Below are positions 18,122 through 26,280 of a DNA stretch of 64,000 bases, piece after piece (the first letter of the stretch is position 1; every line of letters begins with the position of its first letter). The stretch is from Hyphomicrobiales bacterium. Lineage in GTDB: Bacteria; Pseudomonadota; Alphaproteobacteria; Rhizobiales; Rhizobiaceae. The stretch covers positions 62,001 to 126,000 of the forward strand of contig UBNQ01000021.1 in the NCBI GenBank assembly GCA_900466875.1, read 5' to 3'. The notes below the pieces were generated by a model that saw only the letters and a program-made list of their open reading frames with translations, had not been told where the DNA came from and did not search any database. Position numbers and translations under genes: made by a program.

Positions 18122-18664
18122 TTATTTGCGCCAGCCGATGTCGCCATTGAGGCGTGCATGCACATCCTCTGCAAGCGGAACGACAAGCACGCGCGCCGGA
18201 TCGACGGGACCGGGGAACTTCAGCGCGTCATAGGCAACCTTCTCGAAACCGAGCGGCATGTAATAGGGCGGGTCTCCAATCAGGATCACCCCTTCCGATC
18301 CCTTGCGCCGCGCGGCCTCGATTGCGATCCGCACCAGCTCCCGGCCGATGCCCATGTTCTTGTGCGTCGGCCGCACCGCTAGTGGCCCGAGCATGTGCCC
18401 CTTCACCGTTCCGGCGAAAACCGGCGTCATGCGGACAGACGCGATCGTCTCGCCATCGTCGGCGCAGATGAAGGAAATCGAACGGTCATGCGGCCCCTGC
18501 TCGCGGATCCGCGCGGCAGCACGCACATGACGGCCGGGACCAAACGCCTCCTCGTTGATCACCTCGATAGCCGCATCATGAGATGCGTCTTCTGTCAGAT
18601 AGACAAGTTCGTGCTTTGCCAGAGATTTCCGGGCGACAAGCTGCAGGGAAGCGGATGAGGACAT
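18122..18664 (-). CDS. GNAT-family acetyltransferase (YhbS-like)
   Basis: About 180 residues, with GNAT motif A in LGPLAVRPTHKNMGIGRELVRIAIEAARRKGSEGVIL and the YhbS-like ending GDPPYYMPLGFEKV. Neither ATG 18664 (MSSSASLQLVARK) nor ATG 18703 has a good ribosome site; 18664 is taken because the extra 13 residues are unlike the family. Substrate unknown. Gap 18665-18923 upstream of the next gene is AT-richer and probably holds divergent promoters. Confidence 0.85.
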   Translation of the reverse strand: MSSSASLQLVARKSLAKHELVYLTEDASHDAAIEVINEEAFGPGRHVRAAARIREQGPHDRSISFICADDGETIASVRMTPVFAGTVKGHMLGPLAVRPTHKNMGIGRELVRIAIEAARRKGSEGVILIGDPPYYMPLGFEKVAYDALKFPGPVDPARVLVVPLAEDVHARLNGDIGWRK

Positions 18665-18923
18665 GGGAGAACCGAAGCCGTAGATAAAGAGCGGACAGGA
18701 CATGCGAAGTCGATGACGCCTCGTCTGGCGTCGTGGTCGATCTTCAGCGTCGTCGCAGTGCCCGTGCTTCGGTCATGTAATCTGGGTATCCCACAAAAAT
18801 GTGAAAAGCCAACTAGCAGGATTTTTTTCACCCGTCCAATGCAAAAACGCACTGTTCGAAAAATTGCGTCTCGTAATCTCACGCCCCTGCCGTATCTATC
18901 CGGGAAACAAAAAGGAGAGCGCC

Positions 18924-19907
18924 ATGGGCAGGCTCGTAGACGGTAAATGGCAGGACATCTGGTACGATACGAAGGCAACCAAGGGGCGTTTCGAGCGGTC
19001 GCAATCGCAGTTTCGCAACTGGGTCACCGCCGATGGTTCCGCCGGCCCGTCAGGAAAGAGCGGCTTCAAGGCCGAAGCCGGACGTTACCACCTCTATGTC
19101 TCCTATGCATGTCCCTGGGCGCACCGCACGCTGATCTTCCGTAAGCTCAAGAAGCTGGAAGACCTCATCTCTGTCTCGGTCGTCGATTACCTGATGCTGG
19201 AAAACGGCTGGGAATTCAGGAAACGCGACGGCGCAACCGGTGACGATCTGTTCGGCGCCGACTATCTCTACCAAGTCTACCTGAAGGCCGACCCGCACTA
19301 TTCCGGTCGTGTGACCGTCCCGGTCCTCTGGGACAAGCAGCAGAACACGATCGTCTCGAACGAAAGCGCCGAGATCATCCGCATGATGAACAGCGCCTTC
19401 GACGAACTGACAGGCTCGGACCTCGATCTTTATCCAGCAGAACTGCGCGAGGAGATCGATGCGCTCAACGCCATCGTCTATGACCGGGTCAATAACGGTG
19501 TCTACAAGGCAGGTTTCGCCACGGCACAGGAAGCCTATGAAGAGGCCGTCGCCGCCCTTTTCGAAACACTCGACATGCTGGACCAGCGCCTCGAAACAAG
19601 CCGATACCTTTTGGGCGACACGCTGACGGAAGCGGACTGGCGACTGTTCACCACGCTCCTGCGTTTCGACCCCGTCTATGTCGGTCATTTCAAGTGCAAT
19701 ATCCGCCGGATTGCCGATTATCCGAACCTCTCCGGATATTTGAGGGATCTCTATCAACAACCGGGCGTGGCCGAGACCTGCAATCTCCTGCATATCAAGA
19801 ACCACTATTACGGCAGTCACAAGACAATCAATCCGACCGGAATTGTCCCCGTTGGTCCGGCGCTCGATCTCGACGCGGCACATGGGCGTGAGGGACTGGG
19901 CGAATAG
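18924..19907 (+). CDS. Glutathionyl-hydroquinone reductase (Xi-class GST, YqjG/ECM4)
   Basis: A 327-residue enzyme that reduces glutathionyl-hydroquinones with glutathione. The catalytic Cys is in SYACPWAHRTLIFRKLK near 56, matching the CPWAxR motif of the Xi class. The C-terminal helical part has the family strings LFTTLLRFDPVYVGHFKCNIRRI and LRDLYQQPGVAET. AAAGGAG (18910-18916) is 7 nt before ATG 18924, which rules out the longer upstream frame. It converges directly on the NUDIX gene at 19908. Confidence 0.94.
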   Translation: MGRLVDGKWQDIWYDTKATKGRFERSQSQFRNWVTADGSAGPSGKSGFKAEAGRYHLYVSYACPWAHRTLIFRKLKKLEDLISVSVVDYLMLENGWEFRKRDGATGDDLFGADYLYQVYLKADPHYSGRVTVPVLWDKQQNTIVSNESAEIIRMMNSAFDELTGSDLDLYPAELREEIDALNAIVYDRVNNGVYKAGFATAQEAYEEAVAALFETLDMLDQRLETSRYLLGDTLTEADWRLFTTLLRFDPVYVGHFKCNIRRIADYPNLSGYLRDLYQQPGVAETCNLLHIKNHYYGSHKTINPTGIVPVGPALDLDAAHGREGLGE

Positions 19908-20396
19908 CTACCAGATGTCCGACCGCGTCTCTTCTCCGCTCAACTCCCTCAGGCGGCGAAGCGTGGCGTCAGTGATCTGATCGGGCAATGCGTGGAGCGG
20001 AAAAAATCCGTTCTCGGCGATCTCCCGGTCAGGCAGCCGCGGCGCCGTCTGCCTGACGGTGACGCGGTAAAACAGCACATGGTCTCGCTTGCTGGTCTTG
20101 CGGTTGTAATAGACATGCAGAAGATCGGGGGCCTCCGTCATGACGAGATTGCCCTCCTCCCGCAATTCCTTGGTAAGCGCCTCCAGCGCAGTCTCGCCGT
20201 GTTCCATACCGCCGCCCGGCATGTACCAGCCGGGAACATAGGTATGGCGCACCAGAAACACCTCGCCTTCAGCGTTGAAACAGGCGGCCCGAACGCCCAT
20301 CGTCATCCCGCGCGACAGGAGGAAAAAGCGGTGCAGCAGCCACACGACAACGCGGGTGCGCCATGTGCCGATTTCAGCTATGCCGGTAGCGCCCAT
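19908..20396 (-). CDS. NUDIX hydrolase
   Basis: A 162-residue NUDIX protein with box GGGMEHGETALEALTKELREEGNL near residue 70 (G-x5-E-x7-xELxEE-x-G layout, slightly divergent: KELREEG). The N-terminus has a hydrophobic stretch (VVVWLLHRFFLLSRG). ATG 20396 has GGAGAG just upstream; the codon before it is TTG. Substrate unknown, and the degenerate box suggests a pyrophosphohydrolase of unclear specificity. It is divergent from the metallophosphoesterase gene, 65 bp away. Confidence 0.87.
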   Translation of the reverse strand: MGATGIAEIGTWRTRVVVWLLHRFFLLSRGMTMGVRAACFNAEGEVFLVRHTYVPGWYMPGGGMEHGETALEALTKELREEGNLVMTEAPDLLHVYYNRKTSKRDHVLFYRVTVRQTAPRLPDREIAENGFFPLHALPDQITDATLRRLRELSGEETRSDIW

Positions 20397-20461
20397 CAAC
20401 TCTCCAATTCGCTCGCGTAAATTTCATAACGAATTTCCGTTTCGTGCGTTATGTCTGGGCC

Positions 20462-21421
20462 ATGTTCAAATTCGCCCATATTTCCGACATCCACCTTGGA
20501 CCGCTCCCGAAACTGTCGATTCGGGAACTCATGTCCAAGCGTATCACCGGTTTCATCAACTGGCACCGCAACCGGCGCAAGCATCTCTTTATCAACACAC
20601 TCGATCTCTTGTTGAGCGATCTCCAGACGCGCCATCCGGACCAGCTTTTTATCACCGGAGACCTCGTCAATCTTGCGACCAAGATCGAGACCCGGCTTGC
20701 GAGAGAATGGCTGGATACGATCGGAGATCCGCAGGATACCACTATCGTTCCCGGCAACCACGATGCCTATGTACCGGGCGCCCACGATAAATCCGTGGCG
20801 GCATGGTATCCGTTCATCAAAAGCGACGACGACCCCGGCGAGTGGCCGAAGGACGACCACATCTTTCCGACCTACCGCCAGCGCGGACCATTGGCGATCA
20901 TAGGCTGCTCCACATCCAACGCAACTCCACCCTTTTCGGCTTCCGGCTTTTTCAGTCCGAGACAGGCCAGGGAAACGGTCAACCTTCTGAAAAAGGCCGG
21001 AGAAGACGGGCTTTTTCGCGTCGTCCTCATCCATCATCCGCCGATCCACGGGGCGGCCTCATCACATAAGCGGATGATCGGGATCCGGCGCTTCGCTGCG
21101 GCAATTTCCACCGGCGGGGCGGAACTCATCCTGCATGGCCATACCCACCTCAACACCGTCTACTGGCTGAAGACCCATGACCGGCCCGTGCCTGTCGTCG
21201 GCATAGCATCGGCCTCGCAAGGTCCTGGGGGACACAAGCCACGTGCGGCCTACAATCTCTTCAGCCTGTCCGGCAAGCAGGGCGCCTGGAACCTGACCTG
21301 CGAGCGCTACGGGCTGGCCGAAACCGGCGATAGCGTGCATCTCGACGACACCAAGATCTTCTATGGCGAGCCGATGCCGCAAATCTCCGTGGAGGAAGCA
21401 GCAAGAGTTCTGCAAGGTTAG
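20462..21421 (+). CDS. Calcineurin-like metallophosphoesterase
   Basis: A 319-residue dinuclear-metal phosphoesterase. All five family motifs are present: HISDIHLG near 6, GDLVN near 67, PGNHD near 100, HHPP near 192 and HGHTHLN near 229. ATG 20462 (MFKFAHISDIHLG) is chosen because the frame upstream has no ribosome site. Substrate (nucleotide, lipid or protein phosphate) cannot be told. It lies just upstream of the sigma-like gene with a 90-bp gap. Confidence 0.92.
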   Translation: MFKFAHISDIHLGPLPKLSIRELMSKRITGFINWHRNRRKHLFINTLDLLLSDLQTRHPDQLFITGDLVNLATKIETRLAREWLDTIGDPQDTTIVPGNHDAYVPGAHDKSVAAWYPFIKSDDDPGEWPKDDHIFPTYRQRGPLAIIGCSTSNATPPFSASGFFSPRQARETVNLLKKAGEDGLFRVVLIHHPPIHGAASSHKRMIGIRRFAAAISTGGAELILHGHTHLNTVYWLKTHDRPVPVVGIASASQGPGGHKPRAAYNLFSLSGKQGAWNLTCERYGLAETGDSVHLDDTKIFYGEPMPQISVEEAARVLQG

Positions 21422-21436
21422 GAGATGCTTGTTGCA

Positions 21437-21455
21437 GAATCGTCACATTCGATTC
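21437..21455. promoter_or_regulatory. Inverted repeat upstream of the sigma-factor gene
   Basis: Arms GAATCG and CGATTC with a 7-nt spacer (TCACATT), 57 bp upstream of the sigma-like gene. Possible operator; no canonical EcfG-type GGAAC-N16-CGTT promoter was found here. Confidence 0.35.
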
Positions 21456-21511
21456 ATACTTAGAGCCTTCAAGAATTCGTTCGACCGAAAACAGAAGGCC
21501 ATAATCCTCTG

Positions 21512-21997
21512 ATGAATCCGTCAGCAGTTTCGACCGATATCCGCCGCGATCTTGTGGCCTTGCTGCCGCGCCTTCGCCGGTTCGCTCAGACGCTGACAGG
21601 AGACGCGAGTGCCGCGGACGCGCTCGCGCAGGAAGTCTGCGCCCGCGTCATCCTCAAAAGCCACCACTGGAAGGGCGAATGCCGGTTGGAAAGCTGGGTC
21701 TTCAACCAGATCAGGGTCGGTTGGAGCGAAGATTCCCGCAAACGCAGCCGCCAGGATCAGCACACCAGGCACGATGCCAGGGAAACGGGCGGCGACGCAA
21801 ACCGCGTCTGCAAGGCATTTCTCGGTCTTCCCGAGGGATTTGCGAGCGCGCTTCTGCTGGTCGACGTCGAAGGCTTCGATTACTTAGAAGCGGCATCGAT
21901 CCTCGGCATCCCCCCGGAAGTGCTGTCTTTCCGCCTGTGCGCCGCACGCCTTGCGCTTGCCTCCCAACCGCCCGGACTGGCGGAGAAGAGAGCATGA
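21512..21997 (+). CDS. ECF-like RNA polymerase sigma factor (divergent)
   Basis: A 161-residue protein with ECF sigma layout: region 2 in LLPRLRRFAQTLTGDASAADALAQEVCARVILK (about 17-49) and region 4 in EGFDYLEAASILGIPPEVLSFRLCAARLALA (about 122-152). Region 2.4 and the usual acidic spacing are degenerate compared with typical members (LESWVFNQIRV replaces the usual PWLFTIARN). The downstream gene overlaps by 4 nt (21994) and looks like its anti-sigma factor. Target genes unknown. Confidence 0.8.
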   Translation: MNPSAVSTDIRRDLVALLPRLRRFAQTLTGDASAADALAQEVCARVILKSHHWKGECRLESWVFNQIRVGWSEDSRKRSRQDQHTRHDARETGGDANRVCKAFLGLPEGFASALLLVDVEGFDYLEAASILGIPPEVLSFRLCAARLALASQPPGLAEKRA

Positions 21998-22848
21998 CCA
22001 TGGCAAACGCGGAGCCATCGGCACTTGAGCGTCGCCTTTCGGCCTTTGTCGACAGCCAGGTTTCCGATGCGGAACGGCAGGATGTCGAATCGCTGCTGGT
22101 AAACGATCCGCATGCGCGGGCACTGCACGACGATTTGAAACGCGGCAGCCAGACCGGCCGGCATCTTCTTGGGGAGATGCTGAAGGAACCCGTGCCGCTT
22201 GATCTGGTGCGCAGCATCAAGAATGCGCCCTTGCCGCGCAAGGCGGTACGCCTTCCCGGATCGGCTCGCCGCAGCAGGACTTTTCGCCCGTCGGGCCTGC
22301 AGGCTCTGTCGGCCTGCGCTTTGACGCTCCTGCTGGGCTGCGGCCTGGGTTACATGATCGGCGCCCGGCCCACAGGCACCAATCCGCCCCAGACGCTGGC
22401 GGGCCAGACATTCCAGCAACGCGACTGGCTTGATGACATCGTTTCCCACTATCGCCTTTACAGCCGCCAGCAGAACCGGCTGGTGGAAATCGGTGCCGAA
22501 AGGCCGGCCGATATTCTCGAATGGCTGACCACTGGAACAGGTGTCAGCTTCCGCATTCCGGATCTGACGGAAAGCGGGCTCGCCTTTGTCGGCGCGCGGA
22601 TGGTCACGGCCGAAAACACCCCGACCGGCGTGCTGTTCTATCGCCGCACATCCGGCGACAATGAAGGTGACATTCTGGCTCTGACCTTCTCCAGGGCACG
22701 GCCCGAGACGGCAAAGCCGATCGAGGATATCCGCCTCGATACAAGCCTGGTCTCGTGGAGCTCGCCGCTTGCGACCTATGTGATCGCCGCCCCCTCGTCG
22801 GCCGTCGACCTCGATGAGATTGCCGCCAAGGCCGCCGGCCTGATCTGA
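21994..22848 (+). CDS. Membrane-anchored anti-sigma factor candidate
   Basis: A 284-residue single-pass membrane protein. The N-terminal cytoplasmic part (1-100) is helical with acidic motif LSAFVDSQVSDAERQDVESLL and lacks the zinc-binding HxxxCxxC of ZAS anti-sigmas. One membrane helix lies near 101-123; the periplasmic remainder (DWLDDIVSHYRLYSRQQNR...) has no catalytic motif. Overlaps the sigma gene by ATGA. Function rests on context; a second in-frame ATG (22000) is possible. Confidence 0.75.
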   Translation: MTMANAEPSALERRLSAFVDSQVSDAERQDVESLLVNDPHARALHDDLKRGSQTGRHLLGEMLKEPVPLDLVRSIKNAPLPRKAVRLPGSARRSRTFRPSGLQALSACALTLLLGCGLGYMIGARPTGTNPPQTLAGQTFQQRDWLDDIVSHYRLYSRQQNRLVEIGAERPADILEWLTTGTGVSFRIPDLTESGLAFVGARMVTAENTPTGVLFYRRTSGDNEGDILALTFSRARPETAKPIEDIRLDTSLVSWSSPLATYVIAAPSSAVDLDEIAAKAAGLI

Positions 22849-22870
22849 GCTGAGCCTTGCCCAACAGAAA

Positions 22871-22900
22871 AAGGCCGCCGCGTATTACCGCAGCGGCCCT
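22871..22900 (-). terminator. Terminator between anti-sigma gene and leuA
   Basis: Stem GGCCGC / GCGGCC with a 14-nt centre (22873-22898). On the minus strand it is followed by TTTTT, so it terminates leuA; on the plus strand the tail is weaker (CTCTTATT), so it may work in both directions. Confidence 0.75.
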
Positions 22901-22925
22901 CTTATTCATGCACCGTTGATAGCGC

Positions 22926-24638
22926 TTAGCGCGCCCTCTCCTCCAGGACCCGGTTCGCCGCCGAAACGATCGCATCGAGCGAAGCCGTGACGATATTCGT
23001 GTTGACGCCCGCGCCGAACAGCTTGCCGCCCGGATGCTGCACCTCGACATAGGCAATGGCCGAAGCGTTCGAGCCGTGCTGCAGCGAATGCTCCGAATAG
23101 TCGTTCACCGACAGATCGATGCCGAGATAGATCGACAGCGCATTAATGAACCCGTCGATCGGACCGGTTCCCCTGCCCTCGATCCGCTTCGTCTCGCCAC
23201 CATCGGTAATCTCGGCCGCAACGACCCGCACACCCTTGTGGTTTGGCTCCGATGGGTAAGTGTGATGGTCGACGAATTTCAGCCGCGAACCGGACTGCTC
23301 CACATAACGTTCCATGAAGCGCTCGTGGATGCGCTTGGAAGAGAGCTCCTTGCCCTCCTCGTCGGTGATACGCTGAATATCCTCGCGGAATTCCACCTGC
23401 AGGTTGCGCGGCAGGTTCAGGCCGTAGTCCTGGCTCAGGATATAGGCGATGCCACCCTTGCCCGATTGCGAGTTGATGCGGATGATCGCCTCGTAGGAAC
23501 GGCCGACATCCTGCGGGTCGATCGGCAGGTAAGGCACTTCCCAGACCGGATGATTGGCGACCTTGATCGCCTTCATTCCCTTGTTGATCGCATCCTGGTG
23601 CGAGCCGGAAAACGCCGTATAGACCAGTTCGCCAACGTAAGGATGGCGCTCAGGAATAACCATCTCGTTGGAATATTCGTAGACTTCCTTGATCCGCTCG
23701 ATGTCGGAGCAATCCAGTTCAGGATCAATGCCTTGCGTGAACATGTTCAACGCCAGCGTCACCACGTCGACATTGCCTGTGCGCTCGCCGTTGCCGAACA
23801 GCGTGCCTTCGACACGGTCGGCGCCCGCCATCAGCGCCAGTTCGGTCGCGGCAATACCGGTACCGCGGTCATTGTGAGGATGGACCGAGATGATGACGTT
23901 CTCGCGGTTGTCGATATTGCGGCACATCCATTCGATCTGGTCGGCATAGATGTTCGGCGTCGCCATCTCGACCGTGGACGGCAGGTTGAGGATCAGCTTG
24001 TTGTCGGCGGTCGGTTTCACCACCTCGATGACGGCGTTGCAGATCTCCAGAGCCACGTCCAGCTCGGTGCCCGTAAAGCTTTCCGGCGAATATTCGAAGC
24101 GGTAGCCGCCGCCGGCCTTGGCCGCCATGTCGGTAATCATCTTGGCCGCATCCACGGCGATCTGCTTGATGCCATGCACATCCTTGCCGAACACGACGCG
24201 GCGCTGCAGTTCAGAGGTCGAATTGTAGAAATGGATGATCGGCTTATATGCGCCTTCCAGTGATTCGAACGTGCGGGTGATCAGCTCCGGCCGGCACTGC
24301 ACCAGCACCTGCAGGGACACGTCCTGCGGCACGCCGCCCTCTTCCACGCACCAGCGGGCAAAGTCGAAGTCGGTCTGCGACGCCGATGGGAAACCGATCT
24401 CGATTTCCTTGAACCCCATGTCGAGCAACAGCTTGAACATGCGCGCCTTGCGGTCATGCCCCATCGGGTTGACCAGCGATTGGTTGCCGTCGCGCAGGTC
24501 GACCGAACACCAGATCGGCGCCTTCTCGATCGCCTTTGACGGCCATGTGCGGTCGGGAATGTTGATCTGCGGATAGGCGCGGTATTTTACCCCTGCAGCC
24601 TGCATGCCCTTGGCCGATGCGGAAATCTTGCTGTCCAT
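22926..24638 (-). CDS. leuA: 2-isopropylmalate synthase
   Basis: First committed enzyme of leucine synthesis: condenses acetyl-CoA with 2-oxoisovalerate. It has 570 residues, the longer (LeuA2-type) form that includes a C-terminal regulatory LeuA dimerisation domain (about 440-560, the usual site of Leu feedback). Metal/catalytic motifs are CSVDLRDGNQSL near 46 and HPHNDRGTGIA near 250. ATG 24638 (MDSKISASAKG) follows AAGGAC by 7 nt; a longer frame from 24737 overlaps the leader region and is unlikely. The 300 bp upstream hold a Leu-rich leader peptide and hairpins, so attenuation is inferred. Confidence 0.97.
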   Translation of the reverse strand: MDSKISASAKGMQAAGVKYRAYPQINIPDRTWPSKAIEKAPIWCSVDLRDGNQSLVNPMGHDRKARMFKLLLDMGFKEIEIGFPSASQTDFDFARWCVEEGGVPQDVSLQVLVQCRPELITRTFESLEGAYKPIIHFYNSTSELQRRVVFGKDVHGIKQIAVDAAKMITDMAAKAGGGYRFEYSPESFTGTELDVALEICNAVIEVVKPTADNKLILNLPSTVEMATPNIYADQIEWMCRNIDNRENVIISVHPHNDRGTGIAATELALMAGADRVEGTLFGNGERTGNVDVVTLALNMFTQGIDPELDCSDIERIKEVYEYSNEMVIPERHPYVGELVYTAFSGSHQDAINKGMKAIKVANHPVWEVPYLPIDPQDVGRSYEAIIRINSQSGKGGIAYILSQDYGLNLPRNLQVEFREDIQRITDEEGKELSSKRIHERFMERYVEQSGSRLKFVDHHTYPSEPNHKGVRVVAAEITDGGETKRIEGRGTGPIDGFINALSIYLGIDLSVNDYSEHSLQHGSNASAIAYVEVQHPGGKLFGAGVNTNIVTASLDAIVSAANRVLEERAR

Positions 24639-24666
24639 GTTTTCGTCCTTCACTCGCCTTCCGCAG

Positions 24667-24679
24667 GAGCCGTTGGCTC
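24667..24679 (-). other. Short hairpin in the leuA leader, near the leuA start
   Basis: Stem GAGCC / GGCTC with loop GTT (plus-strand reading), 29 bp upstream of leuA ATG 24638. A second hairpin lies at 24713-24729 (GGACCA / TGGTCC, loop TCTTC). These may be alternative folds of the leader RNA; they lack a U-run so are not classical terminators. Confidence 0.4.
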
Positions 24680-24753
24680 GGTGCCGTTCACGGCTATCCG
24701 ACTGCGGATTCTGGACCATCTTCTGGTCCGGTTTCATGTCTGGGATTTGATGC

Positions 24754-24799
24754 GAGGAGCACTTACGCCGGCAGGCTTTTCGGCCGCCGGGCGCTCCTC
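24754..24799 (-). promoter_or_regulatory. Long bipartite hairpin right after the leuA leader peptide
   Basis: Outer stem GAGGAGC (24754-24760) / GCTCCTC (24793-24799); inner stem CCGGC-A-GGC / GCC-GCCGG around loop TTTTCG (24777-24782, plus strand). The leader stop codon (24798-24800) lies inside the outer stem, so a ribosome ending or stalling there would control the fold. No U-run follows, so it may be an antiterminator, pause or Rho-linked element rather than an intrinsic terminator. Confidence 0.6.
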
Positions 24800-24902
24800 A
24801 ACGGACCCGGCAACCGAGTGTAAGGTCGAGGCTAAGAAGCGAGAGAGGCGCAAAAACCGCCGCCCCGGCAGCGATGCTGCGGGCTGCAAAACGGTCAAAC
24901 AT
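24798..24902 (-). CDS. Leu-rich leader peptide upstream of leuA (34 residues)
   Basis: Translates to a 34-residue peptide starting MFDRFAARS at ATG 24902 and ending at TGA 24798. Its C-terminal half holds PLSLLSLDLTL: six Leu in 11 residues (20-30). That concentration just before a stop-codon-overlapping hairpin and 160 nt before leuA is the classic layout of a leucine attenuator. An in-frame ATG at 24923 would add seven residues. The RNA lacks a strong Shine-Dalgarno (AGGCG only). Read by eye; expression is not shown. Confidence 0.7.
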   Translation of the reverse strand: MFDRFAARSIAAGAAVFAPLSLLSLDLTLGCRVR

Positions 24903-24921
24903 GATCGCGCCTGTCATGGTC

Positions 24922-24951
24922 ATGGGTGATGTATAGCGTTACATCACCCAT
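24922..24951. repeat. Perfect 12-bp inverted repeat between BenE gene and leuA leader
   Basis: Arms ATGGGTGATGTA and TACATCACCCAT with a 6-nt centre (TAGCGT). It lies 40 bp after the BenE stop and 20 bp before the leuA leader ATG. No U-run follows on the minus strand, so a simple terminator is unlikely. Operator for a dimeric repressor over the leuA promoter, or an RNA hairpin in the leader, are both possible. Confidence 0.6.
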
Positions 24952-24990
24952 CCGGCAAGAACCGCTTTCGCGCTTCCGGTACGCTTATCA

Positions 24991-26172
24991 TCAAGTCGAG
25001 CGCTTCATCACCTTCGACAGGCCCATCATGGCGGCACCGGCGACAAGCCCCCAGAACGCTCCGGAAATCCCGGCAAAGGTGGCGCCCGACGCGGTGACCA
25101 GGAAGGTGATCGCAGCCGCTTCGCGCGTTTCCGGCTCCCGCCAGGCCGCAAAAGCCGCATTCGAGAAGGCTCCGATCAGGCCGAGACCGGCGACCGCCTG
25201 CAGCAGAATCGGTGGCGCCATCGAGACGAAGGCGATGATTCCCCCGGCGATCAGCCCGAGCACCGTATAGGCCGCTCCGCCGACAGCCGCTGCCCAGTAG
25301 CGCCGTTTAGGGGCGGGATGGGCATCCTCGCTGGCGCACATCGCCGCCGTGATTGCCGCCAGATTGACCGGCACGCTGCCAAAGAAGGCAATCATGGTCG
25401 AGAATATGCCCGTCGAGGCAAACAGTGGCCCCGGCGGTGGCTCGTAGTCATGCGCCTTGAGGATCGCGATGCCAGGAATATTCTGCGAAGCCATGGTGAC
25501 GATGAAGAGCGGCAGTCCGACGGACACGAAACCGTGCCAGGTAAATAGCGGCGGAACCCAGATCAGGCTCGGATGGATCGCGGCCCCGATCTGGCCGAAC
25601 ACGTCATCGGGCAGATCGACGCCGAAGACCAGCACCAGGATGAAGGCGCCGAGTGCCGCCGGCACCGCCCAGAGCCGCCACCGCGAGACCACCACCATCC
25701 ATGTCAGCACGATTGGAAGCCCGAGCGCGGCATTGAAGGCAACGGCTTTCACCGGGGCAAGGCAGAGGCTCAGCAGAATACCGGCAAGCATGGCATTGGC
25801 CAGCGGTGCCGGGATCTTGCGGATCATCTGCCCGAGCGGCCGGAACAGCCCCGACAAGGCGATCATCGCGCCACACAGCACGAAGGCGCCGACAGCCGCC
25901 GGAAAACCGCCCTCGATCGCGCCGGTTGCCGCAAGAAGTGCGCCACCCGGCGTCGACCACGCCATCATGATCGGCATTCGGTGGCGAAGCGAAAAGAACA
26001 CCGTCAGCACGCTCTGGGCGATGCAGACGGCCAGCAGCGCCGAAGCGATCTCCTCCGACGACGCTCCCATCGCCTGCAGGCCCTGCATAATAACGGCAAA
26101 GGAACTGACGAAACCGACAAAGGCCGTCAGCAGCCCCATTGTCAGGGCCGAGGGCGAAAAGTCCTTGAGCAT
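24991..26172 (-). CDS. BenE-family benzoate/H+ symporter-like transporter
   Basis: A 393-residue, about 12-helix inner-membrane protein of the BenE family (MLKDFSPSALTMGLLTAFVGF start; family strings APLANAMLAGILLSLCLAP and SQNIPGIAILKAHDYEPPPGP). Predicted to carry benzoate or a similar carboxylate with protons. ATG 26172 suits family N-termini; a TTG at 26241 would add 23 hydrophilic residues and is less likely. No benzoate-degradation genes are nearby, so the substrate is unproven. Confidence 0.9.
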   Translation of the reverse strand: MLKDFSPSALTMGLLTAFVGFVSSFAVIMQGLQAMGASSEEIASALLAVCIAQSVLTVFFSLRHRMPIMMAWSTPGGALLAATGAIEGGFPAAVGAFVLCGAMIALSGLFRPLGQMIRKIPAPLANAMLAGILLSLCLAPVKAVAFNAALGLPIVLTWMVVVSRWRLWAVPAALGAFILVLVFGVDLPDDVFGQIGAAIHPSLIWVPPLFTWHGFVSVGLPLFIVTMASQNIPGIAILKAHDYEPPPGPLFASTGIFSTMIAFFGSVPVNLAAITAAMCASEDAHPAPKRRYWAAAVGGAAYTVLGLIAGGIIAFVSMAPPILLQAVAGLGLIGAFSNAAFAAWREPETREAAAITFLVTASGATFAGISGAFWGLVAGAAMMGLSKVMKRST

Positions 26173-26280
26173 GGGCGACCGAAAACCTGGCAAGGGGTGG
26201 AAGTCTGATCCCTCAAGATCAAAATCCTCATCCCCTTGCAAGTCCGGTCACGTCAAAACCGTTCGCTTCGAGACCCGTAG

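Noticed and set aside
22604-23056. Minus-strand frame with Arg/Ser-rich product over the anti-sigma and leuA ends
   Set aside because: Low-complexity shadow, no ribosome site, overlaps the terminator at 22871-22900.
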